This document shows, piece after piece, positions 10,390-24,100 of a DNA stretch of 64,000 nucleotides (the first letter of the stretch is position 1; each line of letters begins with the position of its first letter). The stretch spans positions 3,789,501 to 3,853,500 of the forward strand of contig NC_088310.1 of NCBI RefSeq assembly GCF_910592395.1. Reading direction: 5' to 3'. Both the position numbers and the translations under genes were made by a program. A model generated the notes under the pieces. The model did not search any database. It saw only the letters and a program-made list of their open reading frames with translations, and was not told the origin of the DNA. This DNA comes from Lineus longissimus (Eukaryota > Nemertea > Pilidiophora > Heteronemertea > Lineidae).

Positions 10390-10494
10390 CATGGATTGTA
10401 TTACAATCCATGGAATATATGTATACGATCCATATAGCACCTATATGGATTGTATTACAATCCGACCCAAAATTCAATTCATTAAATGAATTGA
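10390..10494. repeat. Cluster of short palindromes
   Basis: A 23-base palindrome centred at 10401 (arms CATGGATTGTA and TACAATCCATG), a second copy of TGGATTGTATTACAATCC at 10446, and a near-palindrome of TTCAATTCATT type at 10472-10494. All lie in the presumed intron upstream of the ASB-like coding exon. They could extrude as cruciforms or be relics of a foldback element. Confidence 0.75.
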
Positions 10495-10735
10495 ATTGAA
10501 TTGCATACTGGACGGTATATATCATCTTTATATGCCGAGTAAAGATGTGAATGATAGGCCAATGCGTGACTGCTGTGAAGGTGCCTTAGCGCTTTTTATT
10601 TTAACATCGGTATTACTAGTACATAGGAGCCTTCTATTCACATTCAGAGTTTCTCTAGAAATTGCAGGCCTTCGATGCATAACCTCTAATTTGTCATATT
10701 ATTTTCAGAATCTTGAATTGTTGAACATTCCAAGT

Positions 10736-11629
10736 ATGGCTTCAATTCTGTTTGTTTATGCCATCAAGCAGCAACGACCAGTCACTGTCATAGAATGCAA
10801 CAGGAAGTCGCAGTCCAGTGAATTCGCCTGGGATAGTCACGGGAACTTGCCCCTTTATTCAAAAGCAGACGCTTTGAAATTTGCCGTTATGTATAGACAC
10901 ACGAAATACGTCAAGTTTCTCTGTGAAAAATTTCCGACAGAAGTTCTTCGGGAGGATGTTTGCTGTCCTTTGTTGTTCATGGCTGTGATGATGAAAGCAG
11001 ACGACATTTTAGAGCTTCTTTGTTCTCGCTCACAGAGGACGCGCGTAATGTTCAAGGGAGTTCCATACATCGACGGCAGGGGCTGCTGCAAGCTTGAAGG
11101 CGGGAAAACTGCTCTCCATTTGGCGACAGAGACTGCGAACGTGAAGGCCGTAAGAATTCTCCTCAGGTATGGTGCAGACGCTAGCGTCACCGACCGGTTC
11201 GGAAACACTGCTCTGGACAGTGGCTTGTTGACATTTTCTACCCTAATGGGTCACCACGACGAGTTCCCACACGTGCGTGGCCCGGGACGTGGCCTCAGTA
11301 AAAGAAATTTCGACCCTAAACAGAGTGCCAAGGATATTTTGATATGTCTGTCGGAAATTTCTAAAGGTTTGTTGCAAGTTGGAGTCATCACAGCAGCCAT
11401 TTTAAAAGAACTGCTGACAATTTACAATCCTCAGGAGTGCGATTTGAATTTCATTCGTTTTGTGCGGACGATCAAGTCCCTCTTGCAGCCGGCGACTCTT
11501 CTCCGAACCTGCCGCTGGACGATTAGGGAGGAGGTGGGATGTTTTCGGCTGCCGGACGGGATATCTAGTCTAGGGGTTCCTCGTCTTGTTGAAGATTATC
11601 TTGATCTACAATTAGATGATCAAGGATAG
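10736..11629 (+). CDS. Ankyrin-repeat and SOCS-box (ASB-like) protein
   Basis: ASB proteins are substrate receptors of Cullin-5/Elongin BC ubiquitin ligases: ankyrin repeats bind the target and the SOCS box recruits the ligase. From ATG 10736 the product is 297 aa in one exon. A clear ankyrin repeat spans about residues 122-155 (GKTALHLATETANVKAVRIL, then LRYGADASVTDRFGNTALD); residues 40-110 look like diverged repeats (LKFAVMYRHTKYVKFLCEKF). The C-terminal 49 residues fit a SOCS box: BC-box TLLRTCRWTI matches TLxxxCxxxI, followed by LGVPRLVEDYL where LPxPxxLxxYL is expected. An acceptor (TATTTTCAG) ends at 10708, 27 bases before the ATG, so the longer open frame from 10496 is probably intronic. 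The specific ASB subtype is not assignable, and fewer repeats are visible than in most ASBs. Confidence 0.8.
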   Translation: MASILFVYAIKQQRPVTVIECNRKSQSSEFAWDSHGNLPLYSKADALKFAVMYRHTKYVKFLCEKFPTEVLREDVCCPLLFMAVMMKADDILELLCSRSQRTRVMFKGVPYIDGRGCCKLEGGKTALHLATETANVKAVRILLRYGADASVTDRFGNTALDSGLLTFSTLMGHHDEFPHVRGPGRGLSKRNFDPKQSAKDILICLSEISKGLLQVGVITAAILKELLTIYNPQECDLNFIRFVRTIKSLLQPATLLRTCRWTIREEVGCFRLPDGISSLGVPRLVEDYLDLQLDDQG

Positions 11630-12820
11630 GATAGCAGCCCCTGAAACACGACAAGCGGATGCCTACCCTATCCTATAGTTTGACATCTTGATCAGGGCGT
11701 CGCCTGATGGGATGGGCCTTCGCGATGGCATTTCTGGGGCTTTGCGAAACAACTTACTTAACCCGTAATGTGGGCATACTTCCAAATTTGATTCTCTGTC
11801 TACACACTTGACAATGAGACACTGCCTGAGAATTACTCAATACATTCTGTACCACCGGAACTGATATCTTGTGGGCTATCTCATCGAGAGCATTTCTCCA
11901 GGCAGACCAAGACCTGTGGTGGTCACCCTGGGTTCATAATGTACTTTACTGATCTTCCAGGGTAACTACAGTATGTATGTATGACGGGAATGCACGGCAT
12001 GATACCAGGCCAATCGTGTTTTAAAACTATTACAAGCCCCTTCGGTCATGAAAAATATCACTCGCCACGCTGTTCCTTGTGAGTTATGCTCCTGGGTGCA
12101 GCCTTTTATCATTTTGACCTATTTATTATCTGTAGGCCTACATTTTTATATTTGCAGGTGTCTTTTATTCGTCATTTATCTTATATTTAATTTTAAAGTT
12201 AAGTGAACTTTACATCATGGTACAATGTATTTATATGATAGAAATTATATTTGAATATTTTGGAGATGGGTTTATGAAACATCAGCATCTTATTACCAGT
12301 ATAAGTCATGTCGTACAAAGACCAGGCAGTGTACAATGTTCAAAAAATCTATCAACATGTAAATGAATTATTTATTCTCAAATATTATTTTAATATATAA
12401 CAGCATAAATATACATGTGTATTCTAATATTTATTTTAACTGATTGTTATTAATTTATTGGTGTTTGCTGTATGTATACATGTAGTTAGAATGACACGTC
12501 GCAAATTGATTGTTTTGAATACTGTGTGTATATTCGATATGCATTGAATTTGTAGGTACATGTATCAACAGATCACAAAATACAACTTATGCAACTCAAT
12601 TCTAGCATCTCTTATCTGTCATGTCTGTAATTCACTCATTGTAGTCCTTGAAGGGTGGGACCATGGCAGATAGTAATCGTCTGTTAACGCAAAATATGTC
12701 GCCAGTTAACTCTGTTTGACGAATTAGCAATGCTTATTTTTTGTTGCTCTGCTTATATCGCCCACAGTTATGTCGCTGGTGTGTGCCGCACTGAAAGCCT
12801 ATCTCACACCGTGTAAAAAT
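11630..12820. other. 3' flank of the ASB-like gene
   Basis: AT-rich DNA with several TACATGTA copies. No canonical AATAAA stands out soon after the stop, so the 3' end of the ASB-like transcript is undetermined. No other gene is visible. Confidence 0.4.
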
Positions 12821-13003
12821 GTGACTCGCTCTACCAAAACTAGGCGCTTGTCGCATCTGAACTCGACAGGTTGATTGAAATCTATTACAAACTGATTTGG
12901 TCACATTTCACAAAAGGTCTACAATAGGGAAATGAACAACAAGTCCGTATCAACCTGTCCAGTTCAGATGCGACAAGCGCCTAGTTTTGGTAGAGCGGGT
13001 CAC
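12821..13003. repeat. Near-perfect inverted repeat, 53-base arms
   Basis: Left arm 12821-12873 (GTGACTCGCTCTACCAAAAC...) is matched inversely by 12951-13003 (...GTTTTGGTAGAGCGGGTCAC) with only a few mismatches; the loop is about 77 bases. Transcription would give a long hairpin. Short foldback element or MITE is the likeliest origin; the low divergence suggests recent insertion or gene conversion. Confidence 0.85.
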
Positions 13004-16000
13004 AAATGTGTAATAGACCTGTCATGAACGGGGTAAAAACCTGCCAAATTAATCGCTGGATTGTTCTGGTTCGTCGAGATGTTCGAAGATGGCGTGCAAG
13101 AAATTCTCTGGGTACCAAGAGAATTATCAAGTCGGTCGATAGGTGGCATATCTAAGCTATGACATGTATACAACTGCTTCCTACATGTAGTAGTGATGAG
13201 ATAATGACACCATTAGCTAATAAACGTATCAACTGTAACTGGACGCACTTAAAAGGAAACGCTCGGTTACTGGAGTGTTGAGACAATGGTTCGGTAGGCG
13301 GTGGCGAGAGTGCAGCGCGGGCAGGGGCGCGTATCGTGGCTTTCTATCAAGATCGTGATGGGACCAATTAATACTGATTTTAGATTAATTAGAATGAGGT
13401 AAATGATATTGATAACAGTTTAATGTTTTAGGTGAAGATGTATCTTTTGGTGATGCCTTCTTTACTTTATAGTACAGCAGGGGTTAACGCGCTTTGGTCA
13501 TACTCTTTGATCATACGTGGGCAGATTGTGGTTTCTGCCAGTATCTTTGTAAATACTTGGAATATTAAGCTTAGCATCGAGTCAGGCGTGGAGCACTCTC
13601 AGCATGAGTCAGAAAAGCCCAATAGGTGAATTTCACAAAAAGTGAAAATACTGGCCTTGGTTGATCAGTCGCATGCGTTCTTCTTTGTCCGTGAAGAAGT
13701 AATGAAGTCACGGGCGCGATATAGAATACACGGATTTCTTCAACTGTATCAATTGCGAGCAAAACAAAATCGGTCCAGTCTGATTTTTTCTTTGAAATTT
13801 TTAAATCTTCAGTAAAATTTAGGTATGTTAACTTCTTCTTCTTCATCGTCACTAGTCCTTAATCGTCTTCGTTCTTCTTCTTCTCCTGCGCCAGAAGGAG
13901 CAATGCCAACCCTGATGGCTGAGGATTCTGGACCCTGTGGATCAAAGTGCCGAATCACCCGTACGAAAAGGCTTGTCATCCCCAACACACTGATTCACAC
14001 CCCGAACAGCCATAGCCCGGAGGCTATCGGTTTCCTATTGACAAGCAGTGGGAAAATAAACGCTGGGTCCAAAATTGTAGTGTACATGTCGAGCGAGTCC
14101 CCAGCGTCATCTGTCACCAGTCAGGGATCATGCTGGTTTCAGTAATGACACATTTTCCGGAATATACTGCCTGGAAGAAAAGGTCAATAAACCTGAAACA
14201 GCCAACGGGGAGTCCGTTTAGACCAGACAATTCAATTCGCATTGCTTTCGTTGCAGTGGTTAATCGGTAAACTTTGGAGAAGGTAAACTTACCGAGCCCA
14301 GGATATAGATGCATAGGCTACTAGCTTCGCCCGGCCGCGCCAGCCGCGGCTGCGGGTCTAGCCCGGCGGGACATGCGGACTGAGTCGGTTCTTCTGGTCC
14401 CGGAATGTCACCATACGACTAGCGGAGGAAAACACCACTCAAAATTCATCGTTTACACATCTTGACAATGCTTAACAACATCATTATAGGGTACAATGGC
14501 CATTGAGGCCGCCTTGTAAGCTTCCGCTTAAGACCAGCCTCACAAAGCGGACTGGTCCATGACACAAGACAATGGGACGGCTTTTTCCTTTTCGAGTGCG
14601 TTGTTATTCATGATGATAAAAAGTTGCTCTCAATTAGTTCTGATTAGCCTGTTAAAGTGGAAATTTTGAATGCATCTGGTATTCCGGTTGATTTAAGGAT
14701 GAAACTCTTCGCGCCAGAGGGAACATCCGAAATGATTGGTCCGTTTGGTCTGAGTGGTGTCTGTCTCCGGCAGCTAGCGGGGTTCTTGGACTATGTTTCG
14801 AGGCTTCTGCACGTCATATGCCGTAACTCCCTATTTCGGAACCGGTCCAAGCTGGTGGCGTTTCTACTCCTCGTTCCTTATGGAAACCAATTTGAAATGT
14901 TCTGTATCTTTGGGGAATACCTCGCTGTTAAAAGATGATTTAGGTCCTGAACATCAATATACACAATATATTGACTTTAAATAGAGTCCACACACACATT
15001 GGTTATAAGGGTCAAAAGTTACAAGGACACTTTTATAAGGGCAAATCTTGATAAAATCGACCCCCCACGAAACAGCTTTCATTGGGTTCGGCAGGCCTAA
15101 ACTGGCAAAGCCAAATAAACGTCATAAAAGTTTATAAAACCAGATTGAAACGTTCCTCGCCCTGTTAAGATATCATGGTGCAGTCTCTATCGGATATTGT
15201 GTGGAAACACTGAAATATGGCGAACTCTCAAAAACACTGGTACTGGAGGCAAAAAACCGCGTCAACGCAGCCGGCAACGTGGGTGTTGAAGTGATAAAGA
15301 GGTGTGAACAATGCCTCAAGGGTCATTTCATGCTTGAAAAACGCTTTTTTCGCCTTTCAATAAAGTGATCTTACATTAGCATAATATTTCTATGCAGCCA
15401 GATTTGCCACTTAGCTGGTGAAAAACATTCAGTTTATCATAGCGATATGGGTATCACGAGCGGGAATGACCGGGAAAATTGCCTGTTAAACATTCTGACA
15501 AAGATGTGCAAAGGGTATGCAAAGGATGTGCTGTTTTTCTCGACGCTAGAACGATAGTAGTGTTGAAGTCGCGTAAGAATAAGCTTGATGAACAGTCAAG
15601 TGTACGCTATTCGAGTTTATCAATAAAGTAGATAAAAACTGACAAAATGAATTTGAAAATATTCACTGAAAAGGAACGCTTCGAGTTTTTGTTGATGAAA
15701 GTTGGAATCCAAAATGCAAAATCAAATTCACTAAATTTACAGCTAATGATGATGATTATTTTTTAGTTGCAACAACTTAAAATACAATAAGCAAATTGGA
15801 TGAAACCATTCGCCGGTTTCAATAAATAATACATTTCAAATAAAACGGCATTTTAATAATAAATAAAAATCATCAAATCATCAACAATGACAAATTGTGT
15901 TTTTGTGGTTAGTTTTGCTAACTGCGGGCGGTGGATGTGGTTTAGGAGAGCTTTTGATATTATTCGCCCGGGGCCACTCAGTTTGTTTCTGATGCAGCCC

Positions 16001-17424
16001 GGGGCTGCATCTTCCCTGGGGCGTGCTCAGATTCAAATGAAAGAATAAATAAAGTAGACAAATATTATGCGAAATCATTTTGATTTGAACCATTTGAAGA
16101 TTATATTTTTATAAAATTTAACTGTGATGTAATTGAGTTTGACTTGATTTACACCATATTGCACCATTGAGACCATATAGTTTCGTGTCAATTAAAAAAA
16201 GCTCTTGAAATTTCCTTTTAATTTCGGCCAAGTTAGATTCTATCAGCGTTCTTAGAATTGGGTTTATAGCAAGTAGTTTAATTGGGCACATCTTGGGAAA
16301 CAACCATGAGGATGATCTGTAATGATGAGCGTATCTAAGAAAGTTGAAATCGTTATACTATTACTTTGTTGGAAATCGTATTGTGTTTTTGCAACAGCCA
16401 TCGAGCCAATAGTTAATTACGGGCCTGGCCTTCTCTTCGAATCCAAACTCTTTATTCGTTGTGTCTGTGTTGTGAAAATCGCCAGTATCCACCATGTGAC
16501 CTGTGAATGATGAACGAAAATCAGTATGTTACATAAAGCATTAAGATATTTGGCTTCATATATAAATTTGTGTACAGCCCCACACCAAAAGAGTACTCAT
16601 GAAACTATCTTACATGTACACTGCGCAAGGCTCTTTTTACAAACATGACGAGCTCGTCGTTTTTATTGTTAGCCACACACAAGACACTATTTGGGAAATC
16701 ATAAACTTTGAGCAGTTCTTATAGTTGATCGCGAGACGATTCGATAACTTTGTTGACAGCCTTTTGGCAACTCTTCTCTCAAAAACCACAGCAGTGACTC
16801 CTGACACTCCAGACTTCAGGTCACCTATCATCATGTTGACAGAACACACAAAGTCGTCCCTTTGCCAGCTGTGAGTCCGACCAGTTCCAGTGGTGACTGC
16901 AACACGAGCTGGTGGCGCCTTCCGCTCGCCAATACCCGGACTAAAAATCCATTAAATAAACGCCCGGCTAAATTGATATATTAATTTCATATTGTGATAT
17001 CTCGTGCGCTGGTTGACAAAGCATTCATTTTATTGCGCGGGGACGCCTTTGATTGGCCACGGAGCTGACTGACGGGTTGGGCCATAGATGTTTTAAAGAG
17101 GGGGAGGCAACAACCGCGACGGAATGTAGCCAATAATAGCTATACTTAGCACACGCTCTGATGCTAAATCTGAGGACCAGTTAGCACATTACCGACACTT
17201 AATGGCGATGATGTATATGTGGACGTCACCTTTAATTGGAAAATGTCGGTGAGGACGGAGTGCGGTCCTTTTGTACAATTGACAAAACACTGATGATTAG
17301 TTTTGAACGCAGACTCCCGATCAGAGTGTTGGTCTTTCGTTATCTCCGCGAGCTAGGCGCCGAACGTGCAGAGAAGGATTTACGGAACCGAGATCGGCAA
17401 AATTTGATATTTGCCGCTTATGAC
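13004..17424. other. Intergenic region between the ASB-like gene and vsx-A
   Basis: No gene I can support in 4.4 kb. A GC-rich patch lies near 14325-14370. Open - strand stretches near 13809-14110 and 16637-16940 read like protein but match nothing I recognise and lack convincing gene structure. Confidence 0.4.
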
Positions 17425-17435
17425 TTTATAAACAC
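17425..17435 (+). promoter_or_regulatory. TATA box candidate of vsx-A
   Basis: TTTATAAACAC about 340 bases upstream of the vsx-A start codon. The core TTATAAACACT also occurs upstream of vsx-B on the opposite strand (63827-63837), which supports a shared promoter element. The transcription start would be near 17455. Confidence 0.35.
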
Positions 17436-17776
17436 TTTAACCAGGTTTCGATGTAAAAATAGAACAACATCTGACGTGAAGATGCATGTATCTTTGTGCA
17501 TGAAAAACGTATTGTAACCTGTGTTAAAGATGCAAGTGATTTTATTTCATTAGCATCATTGTCAGATGTCACGCACGATTTCATTGGAATCACAGAGACG
17601 ATAGCAACTTTAACTGAAACAGGGATTCAAATACGAGAAGTTTTAAACTGTCCGAAACACGATACCATATGGAGACACCCTCGAGGATAACTTACTACAG
17701 TTAAAAAGCACTTGTCTGCGATTGATATTGTGTTTGTGGCTCAGGTTGATCGGAGTGGAGCTTTTTTAGTTTTGCG

Positions 17777-18137
17777 ATGATGAACCTAGCCTACCCCCTC
17801 GGCCACAGCCGCGCGGCTGCAGGACTCATGGATTCTCTGGCAAGTTCTTTCGCGTCATCGCATCCCAGGTCATCATCCTTCGCTATCCAAGAACTTCTAG
17901 GCTTTGGACGTTCAGAACGATCACTGGCCTCAAAGCACCCAGCCCACGACGCCCTTCTTGGGTCCCCTTTATATTCACGCGGGGGCGAAGGGACTATTAC
18001 AAGTGCGCCCAGTGCAGCTTCTATGGTATCATGGCCCCTGATGGCATTTTCTGCAGGCCCACCAGGACCTGGGCAAACTATGTTAGGACTTGGACCAACA
18101 CCCGAGTTTTACAGACCGTCACCAAGTTCCCCAAAAG
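17777..18137 (+). CDS. vsx: vsx-A exon 1 (octapeptide)
   Basis: Encodes residues 1-120 with the octapeptide and a Ser/Pro/Gly-rich linker ending PSPSSPK. Donor CCAAAAG|GTAGGT, phase 1. Confidence 0.93.
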
Positions 18138-21100
18138 GTAGGTGAAATCAGCTATAACACGTCAATGGCAATGATGTTGTACCCAAAATGTATATAAACA
18201 TATGTATCGTTGGTTTGATCTTCCGTTTTTTAGGACATACAGACCAAATACCAATGTGCTTGTAATGACTGTTGAACCTTCATGTAAAATCCTTCATTCC
18301 TCATTCAACAACATACTTAGTTCCACTTTTAATGTAGGTTTTGCAATCGTCATATTACTGAAGTAATGAGTCCTTACATCATCAGGCATATATCATCCTA
18401 TTTACTACATTTTGCATCCAATACCCCACATTCAAAATTTAGCACTGTACATCTGTGCACTGGTAAAATGTACCCTTTCCATGGCATCGTCACGTAATAA
18501 TGCATCCTGTCAGTTTATGACAGCAGTACCAATTAGCATCAAGTTGTCATCCGAAAGAAAAAATGGCAAATTTTGTTCTCAGATGACGATATAGGAAATT
18601 GGCATCAGTGACAAAAATCCCTCCATTAAAGTATCAGTACACCAGTGACGATTTCTTTTTCGTCATACATTGCTTATATACATGTAACTGCCATGTAGAA
18701 CATGCTTGTCGTGCAATAACAAGGAGCTGGGAAATTTTACTTTACGTTACCTTGAACAAAAGTGGATGAATTTTTTAAAACACTGACGCCATATTTTGAT
18801 GTTGAGTCTTTCTAACTTGTTGTAGTCCTTCTAACCTTAACTAAGGAAAATAATTACTTATCATACGTCGTTGAGTAAGTTCACGTTGAGTTCGGGCAAA
18901 CACAGTGCGGTAGGCAGACTGTAGACCGACAGTAACATACACCCGAGAAAAGGTGAAACGTGGATCATGGAACTACAGGGACTGATTACTCTGATTACGC
19001 CCATACCATGAGCTGGGCAACTTATCATATTATGACTGTGGTTGCAAAAAGTAAACTGATCCCAATTTGTTTGCAATTTCAACCAAAGCATCTGAAGTGG
19101 TCCAATATTTTCCCAGTTCATTAGAAGAAAAGACGCATGAAACATAACATGGTATAAACTCGTGCTGCTCTTTCACGTATTTTGCTTCAGCCAAAATCTA
19201 ACTGCATTTTTATGAGAGAAACATATGTTCATCTTAGTTGTAGTAAAGTTGAGATGGGGAAATTCTAGAGCGATACTAATACTCTAAGCACAGGTAAACT
19301 CAAAGTCGCCAAGATTTCTGCTTGTCGATGATAACGATTGGAACTTGCAGGGCTAATTGTGGTAATTAATGCCTCCAATATCTAATTACCGATATGAAAC
19401 TCACTCTAAATCCAGTCGAAAGCTTGGTTAGATCCCCAGCATAGGTTGTTCTAATTGGCAGTTTAAAGATGAATTAAGCATGCAATACTAGAAACCTTGG
19501 GGTGTTCGAATAAGCGCAGTAGCTTTATAATTTATTGTTACAGTTGAGTTGGGAACTATTTCCACAAACACCGCTCACCGAACGCATGTTGATTTTTTTT
19601 TCCAAATCCGAGGACGTATGATGCTGTAAGCCGGCGAAAATCCAAAAATTAAATAATAGTGCTCGGAAATCATGCATCGTGAAAAGTATACTGTAAAATC
19701 GCTCAGGTTCCTGGATGAGGTTGGGTAAGGAATATCTAGCGCCTGTTGTACAGTATAAAGTACTATAGACATCTTAGAACTTACAGTTCATTTCATTGTG
19801 ACATGTTTGATAAGTATCCGTTAAGATGCACGTCACATTTCTGTACTCTACCTTTATCATCATTAACGCAGATCACTTGCAGTCTCAAAACTATCATTAC
19901 CGCTTTTGCTGCGCTAATTAGCAGGTTAATTAAGGAAAACCGCGACGAAGACGAGGTCATTGATCAGACCTGAATGTCAGTCGTCGTGGCAGCAACGAAA
20001 CCACTGTTCCTTTGCCCTTGAGATATGGTGTCGGGCATGGTGGGAGAAAACTGGTTGATTATATGGCGTATACTGTACATTTTGTAACATGGTCATTTTA
20101 CAAATACATGTACGTATGTATAATCGTTGTCAGAAGTCAGTTGTGCCATTAGTACATTTTCACGTACATGCACTACATCTCCAAATGTGCCAAGCTTCAT
20201 TTTAATATAATCCTCTGATTAATAGTCCAGGTACCACCAAAATCTTCAATAGGCCACACTGAACAACTATGTTTTACTTGATCAGCTTCCTTAGTCGTTT
20301 TCGCGCAAGTGCCCAAACGGACCCGGACACTTCTTCCCGACAGCGACTGATAGTATTGGTGTGTAAAGCTGACTAGACATTTTATATGGGTTAATTTCGT
20401 ATAAAATACATCGATGCAGATCACTAAAAGACGCGTGAACAGGTATCCGCTAATTAGCGAGCGAACCAGTGCGAGCATCAATCAGTCAGTCAGTGAATGT
20501 CTGGCTTGAAGGGATAAAGAACGCTGTAAGGGATGCGGGGATATCTTCCGAGTTAATGAGCAGGCGCAAAAGGTACATTGTGAACGCTTCCGACGCGAGC
20601 ACATTCGAGCAAACAGCGGGAAATCGGTATTTAAAGAAATATTTCGCATCTCTTCAAGAGAGGAATTTAAGATTTTTAAAAGCTTAAACGCTAATTACTG
20701 GGCTGGGCTGCTGTCGCTGCATGATGTCAGCGGAGACAGGGCATCTTTTTCAAACTGCAGGTGTGGTTTGAGGATTCTGTCGCGATAATGATGGTATACA
20801 TGCAGGACCTGTGTAAAAGTTACACTGCTAACGACAAATTAGTGATGTATTTTTAGTGTCTAACTCGCCGGTTTCCCGCATGTGTGGCATCGCCCCTCTG
20901 GACATCCGAGGGTACCGAGGCAGTTCCCAGTGGAGGAAGGTGGCTGTGGAAGGAAGAAGTCGCGAACCTAGGTTGCCCTTTCCGCACGAGTGAAACTCAT
21001 TCGCAACATTGCAGAAACGTTAGTTTTTCAGGCCCGGCCCCTTCTCCCGGCTCCGAATCATCGTTCAATAAGTTTTCAGGAAAACGAACTAAGTTTTGAT

Positions 21101-24100
21101 GCAATTATTGCTATTCAACGAATAAAGGAATTATTTGCATGTGTATCTTCTTATTTCCATCACTCATTCAGTGACCTGAGTTGACTAGCTAAGATAGAAA
21201 ACTATCCATCAGCTTCGCCTCGCCCTGCGTGCATGTTGCCCGTGATGTGTGCGTGGTTCTGTCGACAGTGTAGTATTTCCCAGGCGAACATGTGGACAAA
21301 GTGCCCGTCAATGTGCTGAATGAAGTGTCCAGTCTCGCGGCTGCGACAAGACACAAAAGGTTCTCTCAAATTACCAGTAATTGGGCCGTGATCGGGGGTA
21401 ATGTACTGTACATCGGTCAGCAAATACGATTGCAAAAGTATATATCGAAACATTAGATAATTAAATTTGCCCCTGAACGCTTCTGAGCCGAAGCGTAAAG
21501 ATGACTGTGTCTAATGAGGGTTATTAACTTGCATAATTGGTTGATAGTTTGTGAGGAAGGAGACCTGCACGCGATAGGTGGTTCTTTTTCTCCGGGATAA
21601 AGAAAGCGACTCATCCGTCCACACACTTCAGAACGTACTAATTAAGACAATCTTTCTACAGAACCGTACAGCATACTGTTTCGTATGCTTGCAGTGCATA
21701 TGCAAAATGTATTTTCAGCAGTGCATACCATACTGTAACATTTGCGGTTGTCCCTCAGATTTCAGTGTTTCCGTACAATGTACAGCCAGAGAGACCTTGT
21801 CATTTCAATATAGGGAGACACAGGAAACACCTCTCAATCTATCTTTCAGCGTTCCCAAACGATTAGAGGAAACACTAGAAAGCGGAAACACTCAAGATCG
21901 TTTCACCAAAATACGTTCTTTTGCAGAATATGCACAATCATCCATCCAATATGCACAGACGGATTCTTTGATTTGTGAGGCCTTTCCTAACTTAAATCGC
22001 TGAGAAGTAAGAAGGTGTTTGCACATAGGTAGTCTTCAGAGCTGGGGAAAGAAATGTAAGCTGAATATATTTTAAATAATAAAACATGGTATTATACTTG
22101 TCACAAAAGATGAAATGTTCCTCGATTATACGGGTTTCACAATATTCCTTTGGTCTCAACCTTGGCCCCAGCATAAAGATCTCCAATAGCCTCCAGCCTA
22201 CGAGTCAGACTCCGCCTGTCATGCCTATCTGTTGGCGAGGCATCGCTTTAAGCACGAAGGCAGCTTTTCAATATTGGAGAGTCTGTCCCATTGAATTATC
22301 TGTACACCCTACGATTCCTTACCTGGGGGTTACCCTTGGGCTTGAGTTCTTCTGGTCCATTGAATATTTACCATCTTCATCGTTTCCGATATGTCGCATT
22401 TTACACCTCTTTACTAACAGGATTAAATGAAGTCCTGATGTTCTGACACCCGAGTACCATTTTGATACAAATGTATTGGATTTCAAATGGAAAAATACCA
22501 ATAAAAATGGGGGGAAAATCTCACTTATAGTGTCGATGATGATGAAAACGATTTTAACGTAGCTACAACTGACTGGAGAAGGCACAACAACAACACCCTT
22601 CCATTGCCATTGCTTGATAAATTAACAATGTTTGGAGCATAAAGTTTCACATGAAACTATTTTCTTGTAGGAAAAGAAAAAATAAATTTCAACTTATCAC
22701 TTTAGCCTTTTGGAATTTCACAAAACATAAAGGAATTAAAAAACATGCAATTTCGGCAATCACAAGCAAAAAGTAATGAATATTACTTGCAACAATCAAG
22801 TTGCATCTCAAAGCCTCTCTCAGCAGTGTTTGATCGATAGTCGACAGCTCTTTTTCTTTTCTTTGGCACTGTGCGCAAAATGAGGCAATTACTTGGTTCA
22901 AATATTGGGACAGCTGAAATCCACTTCACATTGCCATTACCAAGAAGCTTGGCAAGAAGATTCTGCTATCTAATACAAATTGTGGTGTAGTTACTCTCGA
23001 AATAACCATGTAAATTGACAACATTTAAAGTTGCATATTTATCTTAGCTTTGCCCCCTTACCGTGCACTAACGATATTTTAAGATAGCTTAAGTAGTAAG
23101 ATATATATCAATTTGAAATTGTTTGGCAATCATTATTATCTTTACATAAAATTTTTATTTTTTCTTCTTTATTTGGATTCGTTCTTATGACAGCCTGAGT
23201 CACTCAAAATCGGCTCATTGACAAGATTCGACATGCATTTTACATTCGTCATTCATTTTACATGTACCTCAATTTGAATGTATCCCAATTTTTTTATGTA
23301 TTCTTCTCTGCTCTATGACATTACATACAAAACGGCCAAGGCACGTTTATCTACACCGGTTTGCTATTCCATTACTGCCTTGTGTCAACACGTTGACATA
23401 TCCACCGGGTGGGTGATTTCAGCTGCTGATGGTGTAATCACCATTGCTGATTAGAGGGTAATTCATCGAATAATATCATTACTCGTTCATCCTTGCAGCT
23501 TCCGTGTCATAGCCGTATCAGAGCGAGGACGCCTCTTCGCTTACGAATATATCACAAGAGCGGTGCCATTTGACAAAAATAAAACAGGTGGTAGAAATCG
23601 CTGTTTTTCACTCACTTTTTAAAATAAAAAAAAAGGTTTTTTTTAAAAATATATTTGTTCGCGAACTGTCTAGTTCCCAAAAGCACTAAGACAAAGACAA
23701 ACTGTGGACATTTCTTCCCTTAAGTGAAGAATTGTCTGGAAGTGAGACAACGCGTTTGCCTTCCTGTTACAGTAACCAATGACTGATCTAATCGAATGGT
23801 TAAAATCAGCACAGAATTTGCCACTAAAGAAAGGAGATATATGCAGCTCAACTCAGCGGATTCTATAAAACCTCATGCATACAAAACCAAAATGGCCCAG
23901 TTACTTCAGAGTACCGCAACTGCTTCATCGCTGTGCTATTCTCTACTCTTATGGAATATTCTATTAAATAAAGTGTCATCGCGACAAGCTAACAAACAGC
24001 CAATCGTGCTTGCCGGCAAATGTATCTAGTGCATAATAAAGCAACGCCTTCCCCGATGAATTACCCCTCAGCTCTGAGAGCGATTCCATCAAGCCATTTG

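Noticed and set aside
10496-10735. 80-residue N-terminal extension of the ASB-like protein
   Set aside because: It crosses an acceptor site at 10708 and shows no ankyrin similarity.
13809-14110. - strand stretches reading HFDPQGPESSAIRVGIAPSG and VTDDAGDSLDMYTTILDPAF
   Set aside because: Protein-like in feel but in two frames broken by stops, with no family I recognise and no clear splice pair.
16637-16940. - strand open frame containing MMIGDLKSGVSGVTAVVFER
   Set aside because: Unrecognised and isolated; no start context, domain or neighbouring exon supports it.
21578-22003. 141-aa open frame in vsx-A intron 1
   Set aside because: No domain or similarity; length is compatible with chance in intronic DNA.
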